NCBI GenBank assembly: GCA_934444765.1 | Contig: CAKSDC010000005.1 | Location: forward strand, 1 to 64,000 | Direction of reading: 5' to 3' | DNA length: 64,000 nt | Source of the DNA: an uncultured Oscillospiraceae bacterium | Lineage (GTDB): Bacteria > Bacillota > Clostridia > Oscillospirales > Ruminococcaceae | In this document: in pieces, positions 27,340 through 36,074 of the stretch | Layout of the letters: each line of letters begins with the position of its first letter | Position numbering within the stretch: position 1 is the stretch's first letter | Notes under the pieces: model-generated | The model's database searches: none | What the model was told of the DNA's origin: nothing | What the model saw: only the letters and a program-made list of their open reading frames with translations | Program-made: the position numbers and the translations under genes

Positions 27340-28296
27340 ATGAGTGAAAAAAATACTTTGGATGGCATATCCGCTCCAATCTTAGAAGAGACTACTTATG
27401 ATGAAAGTAAGTTTAAAAAGAAAAAGTCTTTAGACGACGTTAAAGCTATAGTATTAGAAGATACCGACGCTCCTACAGTTAGTAACACTACCAAGCGTGG
27501 TCTTTCCGATATTAAAGCCTCTGTATTAGAAGATACTTTTGTAACTCCTCAACAGAACGTTAAACACTCGTTAGACGACGTAGTAGCTCCGACTTTAGAC
27601 GCTCCTACTCCACCACCAATGAATACTCCTAAACCTACACAGAGTACCGTTACTAATGCTAAACCTGATAGAAGTCTTAACCAAGTATCTGCACCAGTAC
27701 TTTCAGAAGAGCCTGCCGAACAGCATAAACCTTATGTATCTAAGTACGCTAACGCAGATATCGAAAAGGCTAAACAAGAGGGTATGAAACAGGCTCGAAA
27801 AGATGCCGTTACTACTAAAGAACTCACCGAAGAAGAAAAGAAGAAAAAACGTGAAGCCTATAAACAGCTTATGTATCAACGTGAACTTGATATGGTCAAA
27901 AAGGGCGGTACTATGGTAATAGTATTAGTGCTATTAGGTATAGTAGCTACTGTAGGATTTACTCTATTAGTAGTTATGCCAACCTTTAAAGAGAGTGGTT
28001 CGGGATTAGTAGATACTATTAAAAAGTTTATATGGTATTATGACGTTCTATTAGCTATAGGTTCTTTTATTATAATACCTAAGATAGAAGGCTTTAAGAC
28101 TGTAGGTTCAGTAGTGTTTGGTTTAAATACTATAGTAACGCTATCGTTAGGAACGTTTTTGCTATCTCAGATGGAGGGTATAGGCATTAACATAGCGTTC
28201 TATTTGATGTCTTTAATATGTAGTGGATTTATAGCGTTTCAACTGTCTTCTAATGAGAACGTTGGAAAGTATTATTCTGGACCTAAAAGTTATTAA
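27340..28296 (+). CDS. Repeat-containing membrane protein, unrecognised
   Basis: Not a family I recognise. The first 130 residues carry five copies of a 12-13 residue motif, consensus [ST/G]LDD[VI]KA-x-VLEDT: TLDGISAPILEET, SLDDVKAIVLEDT, GLSDIKASVLEDT, SLDDVVAPTLDAP and SLNQVSAPVLSEE. They are separated by basic or Pro/Thr-rich linkers. A charged helix (ELTEEEKKKKREAYKQLMYQRELD) precedes four membrane segments (about 197-222, 233-250, 257-275 and 282-300). With no signal peptide, the repeat region is probably cytoplasmic and could be a scaffold. GAGGTG ribosome site; a terminator follows. Confidence 0.75.
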   Translation: MSEKNTLDGISAPILEETTYDESKFKKKKSLDDVKAIVLEDTDAPTVSNTTKRGLSDIKASVLEDTFVTPQQNVKHSLDDVVAPTLDAPTPPPMNTPKPTQSTVTNAKPDRSLNQVSAPVLSEEPAEQHKPYVSKYANADIEKAKQEGMKQARKDAVTTKELTEEEKKKKREAYKQLMYQRELDMVKKGGTMVIVLVLLGIVATVGFTLLVVMPTFKESGSGLVDTIKKFIWYYDVLLAIGSFIIIPKIEGFKTVGSVVFGLNTIVTLSLGTFLLSQMEGIGINIAFYLMSLICSGFIAFQLSSNENVGKYYSGPKSY

Positions 28297-28306
28297 ACAT
28301 ATCACA

Positions 28307-28344
28307 ATATGGAACGTATCGACTAACGTTCCATATTTTTTTTT
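28307..28344 (+). terminator. Rho-independent terminator
   Basis: Stem ATATGGAACGT/ACGTTCCATAT (28307-28317 with 28326-28336) followed by a run of T residues. Confidence 0.9.
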
Positions 28345-28351
28345 AATAGTA

Positions 28352-28380
28352 TTCACTTTTTAGTTGAAGTATGCTATAAT
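28352..28380 (+). promoter_or_regulatory. Promoter of the gene at 28430
   Basis: TTCACT (28352-28357), 17-bp spacer, TATAAT (28375-28380). Confidence 0.5.
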
Positions 28381-28429
28381 TAGTATAGCATTATATTAGT
28401 ATATTATAAAGGAAGTGAAATTACAGTAT

Positions 28430-29341
28430 ATGAGTAAAGTATCTACTATCGTTGAGGCTTTAATATGTGTAGCAGTATTAGGTGGTGCGTGTTTCGGTGG
28501 AGTTAAAATACTCGATAGTAAGAGTAGTATTTCGGAAGATAGCGTAGTTATAGATAATAGTTCTAACGTTCAGGAAGGGGCGGAAACTACTATAACAGAA
28601 GAGAGTGGAATAAAGTATCGAAACGTTCAGGTTAATAACTCTGTAGACTTGTACTCTGGAAACTTAGTATCTATTACCGTAGATACCTACGCCGACTATG
28701 ACTATAACAGTTTGGAACTTAGCAACATAGAACAGAATAAGACCGCAGGATATTCAGTAAGCAATTCGGAAGATACTATTAGCAGTAACGCATTGGAAAG
28801 TTTGAATACTATGATAACCGATTACGTCACAGATACGGGCAATACTACTGCTATAGTAAGTATGGCATACGTTCCTATGGAAAGTTTAGACGATATACTA
28901 AACTGTGACCACCTTAGTGGACTATCTTTCGACTTGGGTTCTTATGACGGTTCTACCGTTACTGATTATGACGGTACAGGCGACTTTCAATGGATTTCTG
29001 ACCGTGCCGATAAGTACGGCTTTATACAACGTTATCCGTCCGATAAGGTTCAGTATACGGGTATAGATGAACCTCGCCACTTTAGATATGTTGGCTTGCC
29101 ACACTCCCAGTTTATGAAGGAAAATAGTCTATGTTTAGAAGAGTATATAGCCACTGTTAAGCTATACTCCTATGATAATCCATTAAGCATTACTACGTTT
29201 AACGGTCGTACTTATGATGTATACTACGTTTCTGTAACCGACGACGACGTTACTAACGTACCAGTATTGATAGACAAAGAGTATAATATCTCGGGCGATA
29301 ACAAGGAAGGCTATATAGTAGCCGTTAAGGTTTCGGGGTAG
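28430..29341 (+). CDS. Hypothetical membrane-anchored extracellular protein
   Basis: Not recognised. One N-terminal membrane segment (IVEALICVAVLGGACFGGVKIL) is followed by about 270 hydrophilic, Ser/Asp/Thr/Tyr-rich residues, as expected for a single-pass protein facing the outside. No catalytic motif is seen. ATG 28430 is chosen over GTG 28415 because that GTG falls inside the AAAGGAAG ribosome site, though the spacing to 28430 (about 14 nt) is long. The gene is flanked by unrelated genes. Confidence 0.65.
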   Translation: MSKVSTIVEALICVAVLGGACFGGVKILDSKSSISEDSVVIDNSSNVQEGAETTITEESGIKYRNVQVNNSVDLYSGNLVSITVDTYADYDYNSLELSNIEQNKTAGYSVSNSEDTISSNALESLNTMITDYVTDTGNTTAIVSMAYVPMESLDDILNCDHLSGLSFDLGSYDGSTVTDYDGTGDFQWISDRADKYGFIQRYPSDKVQYTGIDEPRHFRYVGLPHSQFMKENSLCLEEYIATVKLYSYDNPLSITTFNGRTYDVYYVSVTDDDVTNVPVLIDKEYNISGDNKEGYIVAVKVSG

Positions 29342-29417
29342 AATTTTAGACGTAACTTAGTATATTAGGTTACGTCTTATGTGTACTTATAAAACTTAGA
29401 AAGGAAGTATATTAACT

Positions 29418-29810
29418 ATGTATGAATTTTCTTTAAGAACCGAAAGACAAAACTTTTACAACATAACCGCCAATGTGGAAAGAGTAGTAGCCGAAAGCGG
29501 TGTATCCGATGGACTATGTACTATATTCTGTCCACATACTACGGCAGGTATTACTATCAACGAAAATGCTGACCCTAACGTAGTAAAAGACCTGATATTC
29601 GCTTTAGATAAAACTTTTCCGGATAGACCAGAGTTCAGGCACGCAGAAGGTAATTCATCGGCACACTTAAAGGCTTCTGCTATGGGTAGCAGTGCTACCG
29701 TAGTTATCGAAAAAGGTAAACTTATATTGGGAACGTGGCAAGGTATATACTTCTGCGAATTTGACGGTCCAAGAATTAGAAAGTACTACGTTAAAATATT
29801 AGGCATATAA
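29418..29810 (+). CDS. yjbQ: YjbQ/UPF0047 family protein
   Basis: 130-aa protein of the UPF0047 family, sometimes annotated as secondary thiamine-phosphate synthase because an E. coli homologue can replace ThiE weakly. Family signatures are FCPHTTAGITINENADPNV, the central HAEGNSSAHLKASAMG with conserved His residues, and GTWQGIYFCEFDGPR near the end. The true physiological role is unsettled. It is 21 bp before the sirtuin gene and probably co-transcribed. Confidence 0.88.
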   Translation: MYEFSLRTERQNFYNITANVERVVAESGVSDGLCTIFCPHTTAGITINENADPNVVKDLIFALDKTFPDRPEFRHAEGNSSAHLKASAMGSSATVVIEKGKLILGTWQGIYFCEFDGPRIRKYYVKILGI

Positions 29811-29831
29811 CAGTAAAGGAAGTATCTTATT

Positions 29832-30554
29832 ATGAACGAAAGCATTAAAAAACTTCAAAGCATGATAGACCAAAGCAACAATATAGTATTCTTTGGTGGT
29901 GCGGGAGTATCTACCGAAAGTGGTATTCCTGACTTTAGAAGTGTAGACGGTCTATACAATCAAAAGTATAAGTATCCACCAGAAACTATATTAAGTCATA
30001 CATTCTACATGAATAATAAGTCAGAATTTTTTGAGTTCTACCGTGATAAGATGATTTGCTTGACTGCTAAACCTAACAAGGCACACTTAAAGTTAGCAGA
30101 GTTAGAAAAGGCTAATAAACTATCGGCTATAGTTACTCAAAATATAGACGGCTTACACTATTCAGCAGGTAGCAAGGTAGTATACGAATTACATGGTTCT
30201 GTACATAGAAACTATTGTGAAAGGTGTAGAAAGTTCTATCCGTTAGAGGCTATAGTTAATAGTACAGGAGTTCCAAAGTGTTCTTGTGGTGGAGATATAA
30301 AACCTGATGTAGTACTATACGAAGAGGGTTTGAACTCTCAAACGGTTCAAGGTGCTATATCTTCTATCTCTAATGCGGATATGCTAATAATAGGTGGAAC
30401 GTCTTTAACCGTATATCCAGCAAGTTCTTTTATAGACTACTTTAACGGCAAGTATTTAGTGCTAATAAATTTAAGTCAAACTTCAGCGGATAGATTGGCA
30501 GACTTAGTAATACACGCTAAAGTAGGAGAGGTACTCTCACAGATACACGTCTAA
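29832..30554 (+). CDS. cobB: NAD-dependent protein deacylase (sirtuin)
   Basis: Sir2-family enzyme of 240 aa that removes acyl groups from lysines with NAD. Motifs in order: FGGAGVSTESGIPDFRS (NAD loop), TQNIDGLHYSAG, the catalytic His in ELHGSVHRNYC, a zinc site of CERC and, about 20 residues later, CSC, and GGTSLTVYPASSF. Full length. It follows yjbQ closely, and the next gene has its own promoter. Confidence 0.93.
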   Translation: MNESIKKLQSMIDQSNNIVFFGGAGVSTESGIPDFRSVDGLYNQKYKYPPETILSHTFYMNNKSEFFEFYRDKMICLTAKPNKAHLKLAELEKANKLSAIVTQNIDGLHYSAGSKVVYELHGSVHRNYCERCRKFYPLEAIVNSTGVPKCSCGGDIKPDVVLYEEGLNSQTVQGAISSISNADMLIIGGTSLTVYPASSFIDYFNGKYLVLINLSQTSADRLADLVIHAKVGEVLSQIHV

Positions 30555-30581
30555 AATAGTCTAAAAAACTTGTGGTTTGGC

Positions 30582-30611
30582 TTGACAATTATTAGTGGTA
30601 GAGTGTATAAT
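30582..30611 (+). promoter_or_regulatory. Promoter of pheA
   Basis: Consensus TTGACA (30582-30587), 18-bp spacer, consensus TATAAT (30606-30611). Confidence 0.75.
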
Positions 30612-30659
30612 TATTTAGTACAGCAATATAATAATACAATAGAATGGTGGTTATTTTTA

Positions 30660-31787
30660 ATGGATTTAAGCTCGCTTAGAAGTGAAATAGATAGTATAGA
30701 CGAACAGATTTTGGAACTATTTAAAAGACGTATGAACATCAACATAGACGTGGCTAACTACAAAATGGCTAACAATATGCCTATATTCCAACAGGATAGA
30801 GAAAAGCAAGTGTTAGAAAAGGCTAAGGCACGTTCCCCTAAGATGTTACAGAATGGTTCTGAAGCGTTATTCATGCAGATTATGGATATCGGTAAAAGCG
30901 TTCAACAACAGACTATCTATAAAGATGCAACTTTTATGGAGTATGAACCTCTTAATATAGATAGTAATAGTTCGGTAGCCTGTTTTGGTATACAAGGTTC
31001 TAATACCGAACACGCTATTAAAAAGATATTTACTAATGGTTGTGATATTAAGTATAAGTCCACTTTTGAAGAAGTATGTTTAGCCGTTCAAAATGGTGAT
31101 ACTGAATTTGGAGTAATACCTATACAAAATTCAACGTCAGGTTCTATTACTGCAACTTATGACCTATTAAAAAAGTATGATTTGTACATTAACAGTACTA
31201 CAGACGTATCACTATCACACTGTTTAGCCGTTAAAAAGGGTACTAAACTACAAGACGTTAAGGATATATATTCACACCCACAGTGTTTAGAACAGTGTTC
31301 TAACTTTATCGAAAAGTATGGCTTTAACTTCCATGACCATGGAAATACTTCACTATCGGCTAAGTATGTAGTGGATAGTAGCGAAAATATTGGTGTAATA
31401 TGTTCGGAATACTGTGCTGAACTATACGGTCTTGAACCTATAGCTAAAGATATTTCCGACGTATTACCAAACTATACACGCTTTATATGTGTATCTAATA
31501 AGTTTAAAAAGTCCGAAAGAGCAGACGTAATATCTATAATAGTTACTATATCCCATGTAGAAGGTAGTCTGTATAGATTTTTGAGCAAATTCTTTGTATG
31601 TGGTTTAAACTTATTAAAGATAGAGAGTAGACCTCTACATGACGGTAGCTTTTCAGTAGCATTCTACATAGACTTTGAAGGTAGTATCGACGACGTTAGA
31701 GTATCTTCTCTATTAACTTCACTAAGGGACGAAATGGAATACTTTAAGTTTTTAGGTAACTATAGTAATCTAAACTGTATATACTAA
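30660..31787 (+). CDS. pheA: Chorismate mutase/prephenate dehydratase (P-protein)
   Basis: Bifunctional phenylalanine enzyme: an AroQ chorismate mutase (about 1-85, MDLSSLRSEIDSIDEQILELF), a prephenate dehydratase (about 105-285, with CFGIQGSNTEHA and the TRF of NYTRFICVS), and a C-terminal ACT domain whose KIESRPLHDGSFSVAF is the Phe-binding ESRP region, implying feedback inhibition. 375 aa. The frame is open back to 30570, but that part overlaps the promoter; ATG 30660 matches the family start. Confidence 0.93.
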   Translation: MDLSSLRSEIDSIDEQILELFKRRMNINIDVANYKMANNMPIFQQDREKQVLEKAKARSPKMLQNGSEALFMQIMDIGKSVQQQTIYKDATFMEYEPLNIDSNSSVACFGIQGSNTEHAIKKIFTNGCDIKYKSTFEEVCLAVQNGDTEFGVIPIQNSTSGSITATYDLLKKYDLYINSTTDVSLSHCLAVKKGTKLQDVKDIYSHPQCLEQCSNFIEKYGFNFHDHGNTSLSAKYVVDSSENIGVICSEYCAELYGLEPIAKDISDVLPNYTRFICVSNKFKKSERADVISIIVTISHVEGSLYRFLSKFFVCGLNLLKIESRPLHDGSFSVAFYIDFEGSIDDVRVSSLLTSLRDEMEYFKFLGNYSNLNCIY

Positions 31788-31806
31788 TTGAAAGGAATAT
31801 ATCAAT

Positions 31807-33225
31807 ATGAAAAAGTTAATAATAGGCATATCCGCACTGTTAATGGTATCTTGTATAAGTAGTCAAATGGCTTTTGCCGTTAATACCGACGATTTAGATA
31901 CCGATATAGCCGTAGAACCAGAAGTTACCGATGGTTTAGAAACTATAGACGGTGACAGTACCAACGATACATATACTATCACTTACGATAAGCAAGGATA
32001 TACTGGTGGTAGTATCAGCGATGAGCATCTAAAGGCTGGCGAAACTACTACTATCTCTAAGTATCGTTGTGTTAGAGAGGGTTATTCTCAAGCAGGTTGG
32101 ACAGACGGTGAAAAAGACTATCTATTCGGTGAAGAGTACACTATGCCAAATCACGACGTAACGTTTACTCCAGTTTGGAAAGGCATCTATTCCGTAACTT
32201 ATGACCTATCGCAGTATCCTGAAGAGAGTGAGGGTCACGAAAACGAGGCTATTCAACCTGATACTTGCGAAGACGATACCTTTTATCTATCCAATGCTAC
32301 TTTAGTAGTAGAAGGTTATATGCATTACGGTTGGTCGGACGGCGAAAACGTATATAAGCGTAACGAACTATATACTATGCCTGCTCATGACGTAATATTT
32401 ACTCCATACTTCTGTAAGTACTATATGCTATACTATGTAGCAGGTGACGTAACAGGTCTTACTGGTAATACTTCGGTTCAGTTTGAAAGATACGAAACTA
32501 ATACTTTCGACTTAGCTACAAATGATAGATTTTCACGTAAGGGTTATAATCTAACTGGTTGGTTAGATACCGAAACTGGTGAAACTTACAAGTGTGTTGG
32601 TCAGTATACTATGCCATCTCGTGACGTTACCATGCAAGCAGTTTGGACTGCTAAAGATATCACTATAACTTACAGTTCCGATAGTTCTACCGAAACTATC
32701 AAAGACGTAGTACCTTATGAGAGTGAGTATACTTTCCCAGAGTGTACCTTTACTAAGTCAGGATATAAGTTTGTAGGTTGGTTAGCTAAGGATGTAGTAT
32801 ATCAAGCAGGTCAAACCATAAATATGGACTTAACTACCTATAAACTATCAGTAAGTGCCGTATGGGAAAAAGATAACAGTTCTACTACTGAACCTACTAC
32901 CGAAACCACTATTGATACTACCACCGAAACTACTATTATTACGGAAGATACTACTCAAACTACCGTTACTTCAGAAACTATTGAACCTACCGTTACTACA
33001 TCGACTACATCACCAGTACATGATACAGTTCTTGGAGATGCAAACGAAGACGGAAAGGTTACTACTGCCGACTTACTAATACTTAAAAAGTATCTTGTAG
33101 GTGCTGTTGAACTATCTTCACAACAGGCTTACTTAAACGCAGATGCCAATAGTGACGGAAAAGTTACTACTGCCGATTTATTAATACTGAAAAAGTATCT
33201 ATTGGGTATACTAAATAGCATTTAG
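31807..33225 (+). CDS. Secreted InlB-repeat protein with type I dockerin
   Basis: Signal peptide (residues 1-24, ending SSQMAFA). About four Listeria-Bacteroides (InlB B) repeats follow (about 50-355), each with the GY..-GW/YT MP..DV.F.PVW pattern, such as GYSQAGWTDGE and YTMPNHDVTFTPVW. A Thr-rich linker (about 358-405) leads to a canonical dockerin: DANEDGKVTTADLLILKKYL and DANSDGKVTTADLLILKKYL. No catalytic domain is present. It is expected outside the cell, docked on a cohesin scaffold, perhaps as an adhesive or structural part. It is 19 bp after pheA, probably by chance. Confidence 0.85.
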   Translation: MKKLIIGISALLMVSCISSQMAFAVNTDDLDTDIAVEPEVTDGLETIDGDSTNDTYTITYDKQGYTGGSISDEHLKAGETTTISKYRCVREGYSQAGWTDGEKDYLFGEEYTMPNHDVTFTPVWKGIYSVTYDLSQYPEESEGHENEAIQPDTCEDDTFYLSNATLVVEGYMHYGWSDGENVYKRNELYTMPAHDVIFTPYFCKYYMLYYVAGDVTGLTGNTSVQFERYETNTFDLATNDRFSRKGYNLTGWLDTETGETYKCVGQYTMPSRDVTMQAVWTAKDITITYSSDSSTETIKDVVPYESEYTFPECTFTKSGYKFVGWLAKDVVYQAGQTINMDLTTYKLSVSAVWEKDNSSTTEPTTETTIDTTTETTIITEDTTQTTVTSETIEPTVTTSTTSPVHDTVLGDANEDGKVTTADLLILKKYLVGAVELSSQQAYLNADANSDGKVTTADLLILKKYLLGILNSI

Positions 33226-33270
33226 TCAACTTGCACAAAATATCACCCGTATTTTTGTAATAAGTTACAG

Positions 33271-33299
33271 TTGACAAACTACCTTAGTTTAAGTATAAT
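33271..33299 (+). promoter_or_regulatory. trp operon promoter
   Basis: Consensus TTGACA (33271-33276), 17-bp spacer, consensus TATAAT (33294-33299). Confidence 0.8.
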
Positions 33300-33309
33300 A
33301 AGTTTATAG

Positions 33310-33604
33310 TTTGATATTTATAAACCTATGAACAGGAATAGTAAGTTAGACTTCTGTATTTATAGAGAGTTGGTGTTAGGTGCAAACCAATAGCAGTATC
33401 TTTCCGAATGGACCTGTGAGGGCAGTCCGAAAGCGTATATATACGTTAGTAGTAACTGACGGTAGCTCTATCCGTTATCAACAGAGTATACATGGTTGTG
33501 TATAGAATGAGTGGTCATATACGTATATTAGTATGTGGCAATTTGGGTGGTATCGCAGAAGTTTATCAGCTTTTGTCCCATAGTTTGGGACAAAGGCTTT
33601 TTTG
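33310..33604 (+). promoter_or_regulatory. Tryptophan T-box riboswitch with terminator
   Basis: A leader of about 300 nt before trpE. It has the T-box core GGGTGGTATCGC (33545-33556), a stem I with an AGAGAGTTGGTG segment, and the specifier loop GAA-TGG-ACCTGTGAGGG with TGG (Trp) at 33409-33411. A terminator follows: TTTGTCCCA/TGGGACAAA (33572-33580 with 33586-33594) plus a T-run. Uncharged tRNA-Trp would pair with TGG and the T-box bulge and stop terminator formation, turning on the operon. Confidence 0.92.
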
Positions 33605-33637
33605 TTTATATAAGTTCTATTAGAAAGGATTTTTTAT

Positions 33638-35092
33638 ATGATAAGACCAGACTTTAGTGTAGTGGATAGACTATCCAAAGACTACACAATAATTCCTATT
33701 TGCAGAGAAATATATGCAGACGTAGTAACGCCTATTACTCTACTAAGAAAGATAGCTAATCAATACAATAGATACTTTTTGTTGGAAAGTGTTGAACAGG
33801 GTACTATGTGGGGTAGATATAGCTTTTTGGGATTTAATCCAATAGTTAGATTGACTTGTAAAAATCATGTGGTAACTATAGAAGAAAATGGCGTTAAAAC
33901 TATTAGCAAACTCTCTGCTTATGATACTATTAGAGAAGTTATGTCTAAGTATAAAGCTCCTAAACTTAAAGATATGCCTACGTTTACTGGTGGTTTAGTT
34001 GGATACTTTTCTTATAATATGATTAGCTATGCAGAACCCGTTCTTAAACTAAAAGAAAGCGAATTTAACGACTACGATTTGATGCTATTCGATAAGGTTA
34101 TAGCTTATGACCACCTTAAACAGAAGATTTGCATAGTAGCTAATATGAGTACTGATAATGTAGACGACAACTACGAAAAGGCTCTTGCCGATATTAGAGA
34201 ACTTGAACATCTTATTATGGAAATGCCTACTGGTAACTTCCCAGTTACTACTAAACCAAAGTTCACTTGTAACGTTACTAAAGAGGAGTATTGCAAGTTA
34301 GTAGAAAAGACTAAAGACTATATCGTTGACGGCGATATCTTCCAAGCAGTAATTTCAAGACGCTTTGAGTGTGAATATAAAGATAGTCTAATAAACGCCT
34401 ATAGAGTATTAAGAACTACTAATCCATCTCCATACATGGTATTTATGAAGACCGATGACGTTGAATTGATGTCTACTTCTCCTGAAACTTTAGTTAAAAT
34501 GAAAGACGGTACAGTGTCTACATTCCCAATAGCAGGTAGCCGTCCAAGAGGCATTAACTATGAAGAAGATATCAAACTTGAAAAAGACTTAATGTCCGAC
34601 GAAAAGGAACTATCTGAACACAATATGTTAGTAGACTTAGGTAGAAACGATATCGGAAAGATATCTCAAATAGGTACTGTTAAAGTTACTCAATATATGC
34701 AAGTGCTAAGATACTCTAAGATAATGCATATATGTTCCGAAGTAGTAGGTAAGCTAAGACCTGAATATGATAACTGTCACTGTGTAGAATCGATACTACC
34801 AGCGGGAACGCTTTCAGGCGCTCCTAAGATTAGAGCCTGTCAAATTATAGAGGAAATGGAAACCGTTCCAAGAGGTATATACGGTGGTGCTTTAGGATAT
34901 ATCGACTTTACGGGTAATTTAGATACTTGTATAGCTATTAGAATGGCAGTCAAAAAAGACGATAGAGTATACGTTCAAGCTGGTGGCGGTATAGTAGCAG
35001 ATAGTGTTCCTGAAAATGAATATCTTGAAAGCGAAAACAAAGCTAAGGCTTGCATAAACGCTATATTAGATGCTATGGAGGTGAACGACTAA
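33638..35092 (+). CDS. trpE: Anthranilate synthase component I
   Basis: Converts chorismate to anthranilate with ammonia from TrpG. The Trp feedback site region YFLLESVEQGTMWGRYSFLG (LLES) is near residue 46, so allosteric inhibition is expected. The catalytic C-terminal half includes YMVFMKTDDVELMSTSPET, SGAPKIRACQIIEEME and YIDFTGNLDTCIAIRM. 484 aa. First gene of the operon, under the T-box. Its TAA overlaps the trpG ATG by one base. Confidence 0.97.
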   Translation: MIRPDFSVVDRLSKDYTIIPICREIYADVVTPITLLRKIANQYNRYFLLESVEQGTMWGRYSFLGFNPIVRLTCKNHVVTIEENGVKTISKLSAYDTIREVMSKYKAPKLKDMPTFTGGLVGYFSYNMISYAEPVLKLKESEFNDYDLMLFDKVIAYDHLKQKICIVANMSTDNVDDNYEKALADIRELEHLIMEMPTGNFPVTTKPKFTCNVTKEEYCKLVEKTKDYIVDGDIFQAVISRRFECEYKDSLINAYRVLRTTNPSPYMVFMKTDDVELMSTSPETLVKMKDGTVSTFPIAGSRPRGINYEEDIKLEKDLMSDEKELSEHNMLVDLGRNDIGKISQIGTVKVTQYMQVLRYSKIMHICSEVVGKLRPEYDNCHCVESILPAGTLSGAPKIRACQIIEEMETVPRGIYGGALGYIDFTGNLDTCIAIRMAVKKDDRVYVQAGGGIVADSVPENEYLESENKAKACINAILDAMEVND

Positions 35093-35664
35093 TGATTTTA
35101 ATGATAGATAACTATGATAGTTTTACCTATAATCTATATCAGTTGACTGGTAGCATTAATCCAGATATTAAAGTGGTTCGTAACGACGCTATTACTATAG
35201 AAGATATTAGAAAGTTAAACCCTACACATATAATAATTTCCCCAGGTCCTGGATATCCTAAAGACGCTGGTATTAGCGAACTTGTAGCGAAAGAGTTAAG
35301 AGCAGAATATCCTATATTAGGTATCTGTTTGGGACATCAAGGTATATGTGAAGTGAATGGTGCTAATATCTGTCATGCGATAAAGCTGATACACGGTAAA
35401 AAAACTCCTGTTAAGTTAGACCTATCTTGTAAGCTATTTGAAGGACTTCCTGAAGTGGTAGAAGTTGCAAGATATCACTCTTTAATAGCAGAAAAACAGT
35501 CTCTACCAGATACTTTAAAGGTAGTATCCGAAGATATGCAAGGCGAAATTATGGGTGTACAGGTTAAAGGATATCAAGTATACGGCTTGCAGTTCCACCC
35601 AGAGAGTGTATTAACTTCTTGTGGAGATACTATATTAAGAAACTTTTTAAACATTAAACTATAA
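35092..35664 (+). CDS. trpG: Anthranilate synthase component II (glutaminase)
   Basis: Class I glutamine amidotransferase supplying ammonia to TrpE. Nucleophile motif LGICLGHQGIC; catalytic His/Glu in LQFHPESVLT; opening MIDNYDSFTYNLYQ. 190 aa, unfused. ATG 35092 overlaps the trpE stop codon; the GGAGGTGA site lies inside trpE. It is separated from trpD by 410 bp containing a dockerin relic and the 184-bp repeat, unusual in an otherwise tight operon. Confidence 0.96.
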   Translation: MILMIDNYDSFTYNLYQLTGSINPDIKVVRNDAITIEDIRKLNPTHIIISPGPGYPKDAGISELVAKELRAEYPILGICLGHQGICEVNGANICHAIKLIHGKKTPVKLDLSCKLFEGLPEVVEVARYHSLIAEKQSLPDTLKVVSEDMQGEIMGVQVKGYQVYGLQFHPESVLTSCGDTILRNFLNIKL

Positions 35665-35700
35665 ATACTATATAATATAAAGGTGTAACTATGAATTTAA

Positions 35701-36046
35701 AACGTATAATGTAATGAAGTAGTTATTGACTATATAGACTTATTACTATTAAGAAAGTATCTATTCAACAAATAATAGCAAGGATTCTCCCACCTCTATA
35801 GGTGAGTGAGATGAATTGCAAGTAGGAAAAATAACGGCAGTGGTGGGCGGAGAGAAATCGGTATCCCCCACTGACATGAGGCAAACTACAGTCAGTGTTC
35901 TGCTGGCTTGTCAGACTCTGTGAAATTACCGACTGTGGATTGAAACAATAGATACTCATAAGGCAAACTATTTAAACGCTAACGTCAACGGCGATAGTAC
36001 TATAGACGTTATGGATATAATTACTCTAAAAGGTTTGATACTATAA
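35701..36046 (+). pseudogene. Dockerin gene fragment split by the 184-bp repeat
   Basis: Left part (35713-35766) reads NEVVIDYIDLLLLRKYLF, the first dockerin repeat, with an in-frame stop just upstream (35707) and no start or signal peptide. Right part (35951-36046) reads DTHKANYLNANVNGDSTI and then DVMDIITLKGLIL-stop, the second repeat. The parts are one frame apart, exactly compensated by the 184-bp insert (184 = 3x61+1), so removing it rejoins a continuous dockerin. The rest of the gene is gone. It lies between trpG and trpD. Confidence 0.8.
35767..35950 (+). repeat. 184-bp structured repeat, copy 2
   Basis: Identical over all 184 bases to 6812-6995, in the same orientation as the surrounding genes. 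It is inserted precisely between TTC and GAT codons of the dockerin relic, with no target duplication that I can see. No ORF. It has the same predicted helices and the same ATTGAAAC 3' end. Because it sits in a transcribed operon it is presumably present in trp mRNA. Confidence 0.92.
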
Positions 36047-36074
36047 TTAAAAGTTTTGAAAGGATGCATATACT

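Noticed and set aside
32855..33079. Leu/Pro-rich plus-strand frame
   Set aside because: Frame-shifted reading of the Thr-rich linker of the dockerin protein; low complexity and no start signal.
35691..35714. Short ORF MNLKRIM after trpG
   Set aside because: Seven codons only, out of frame with the dockerin relic; probably chance or a decayed start.
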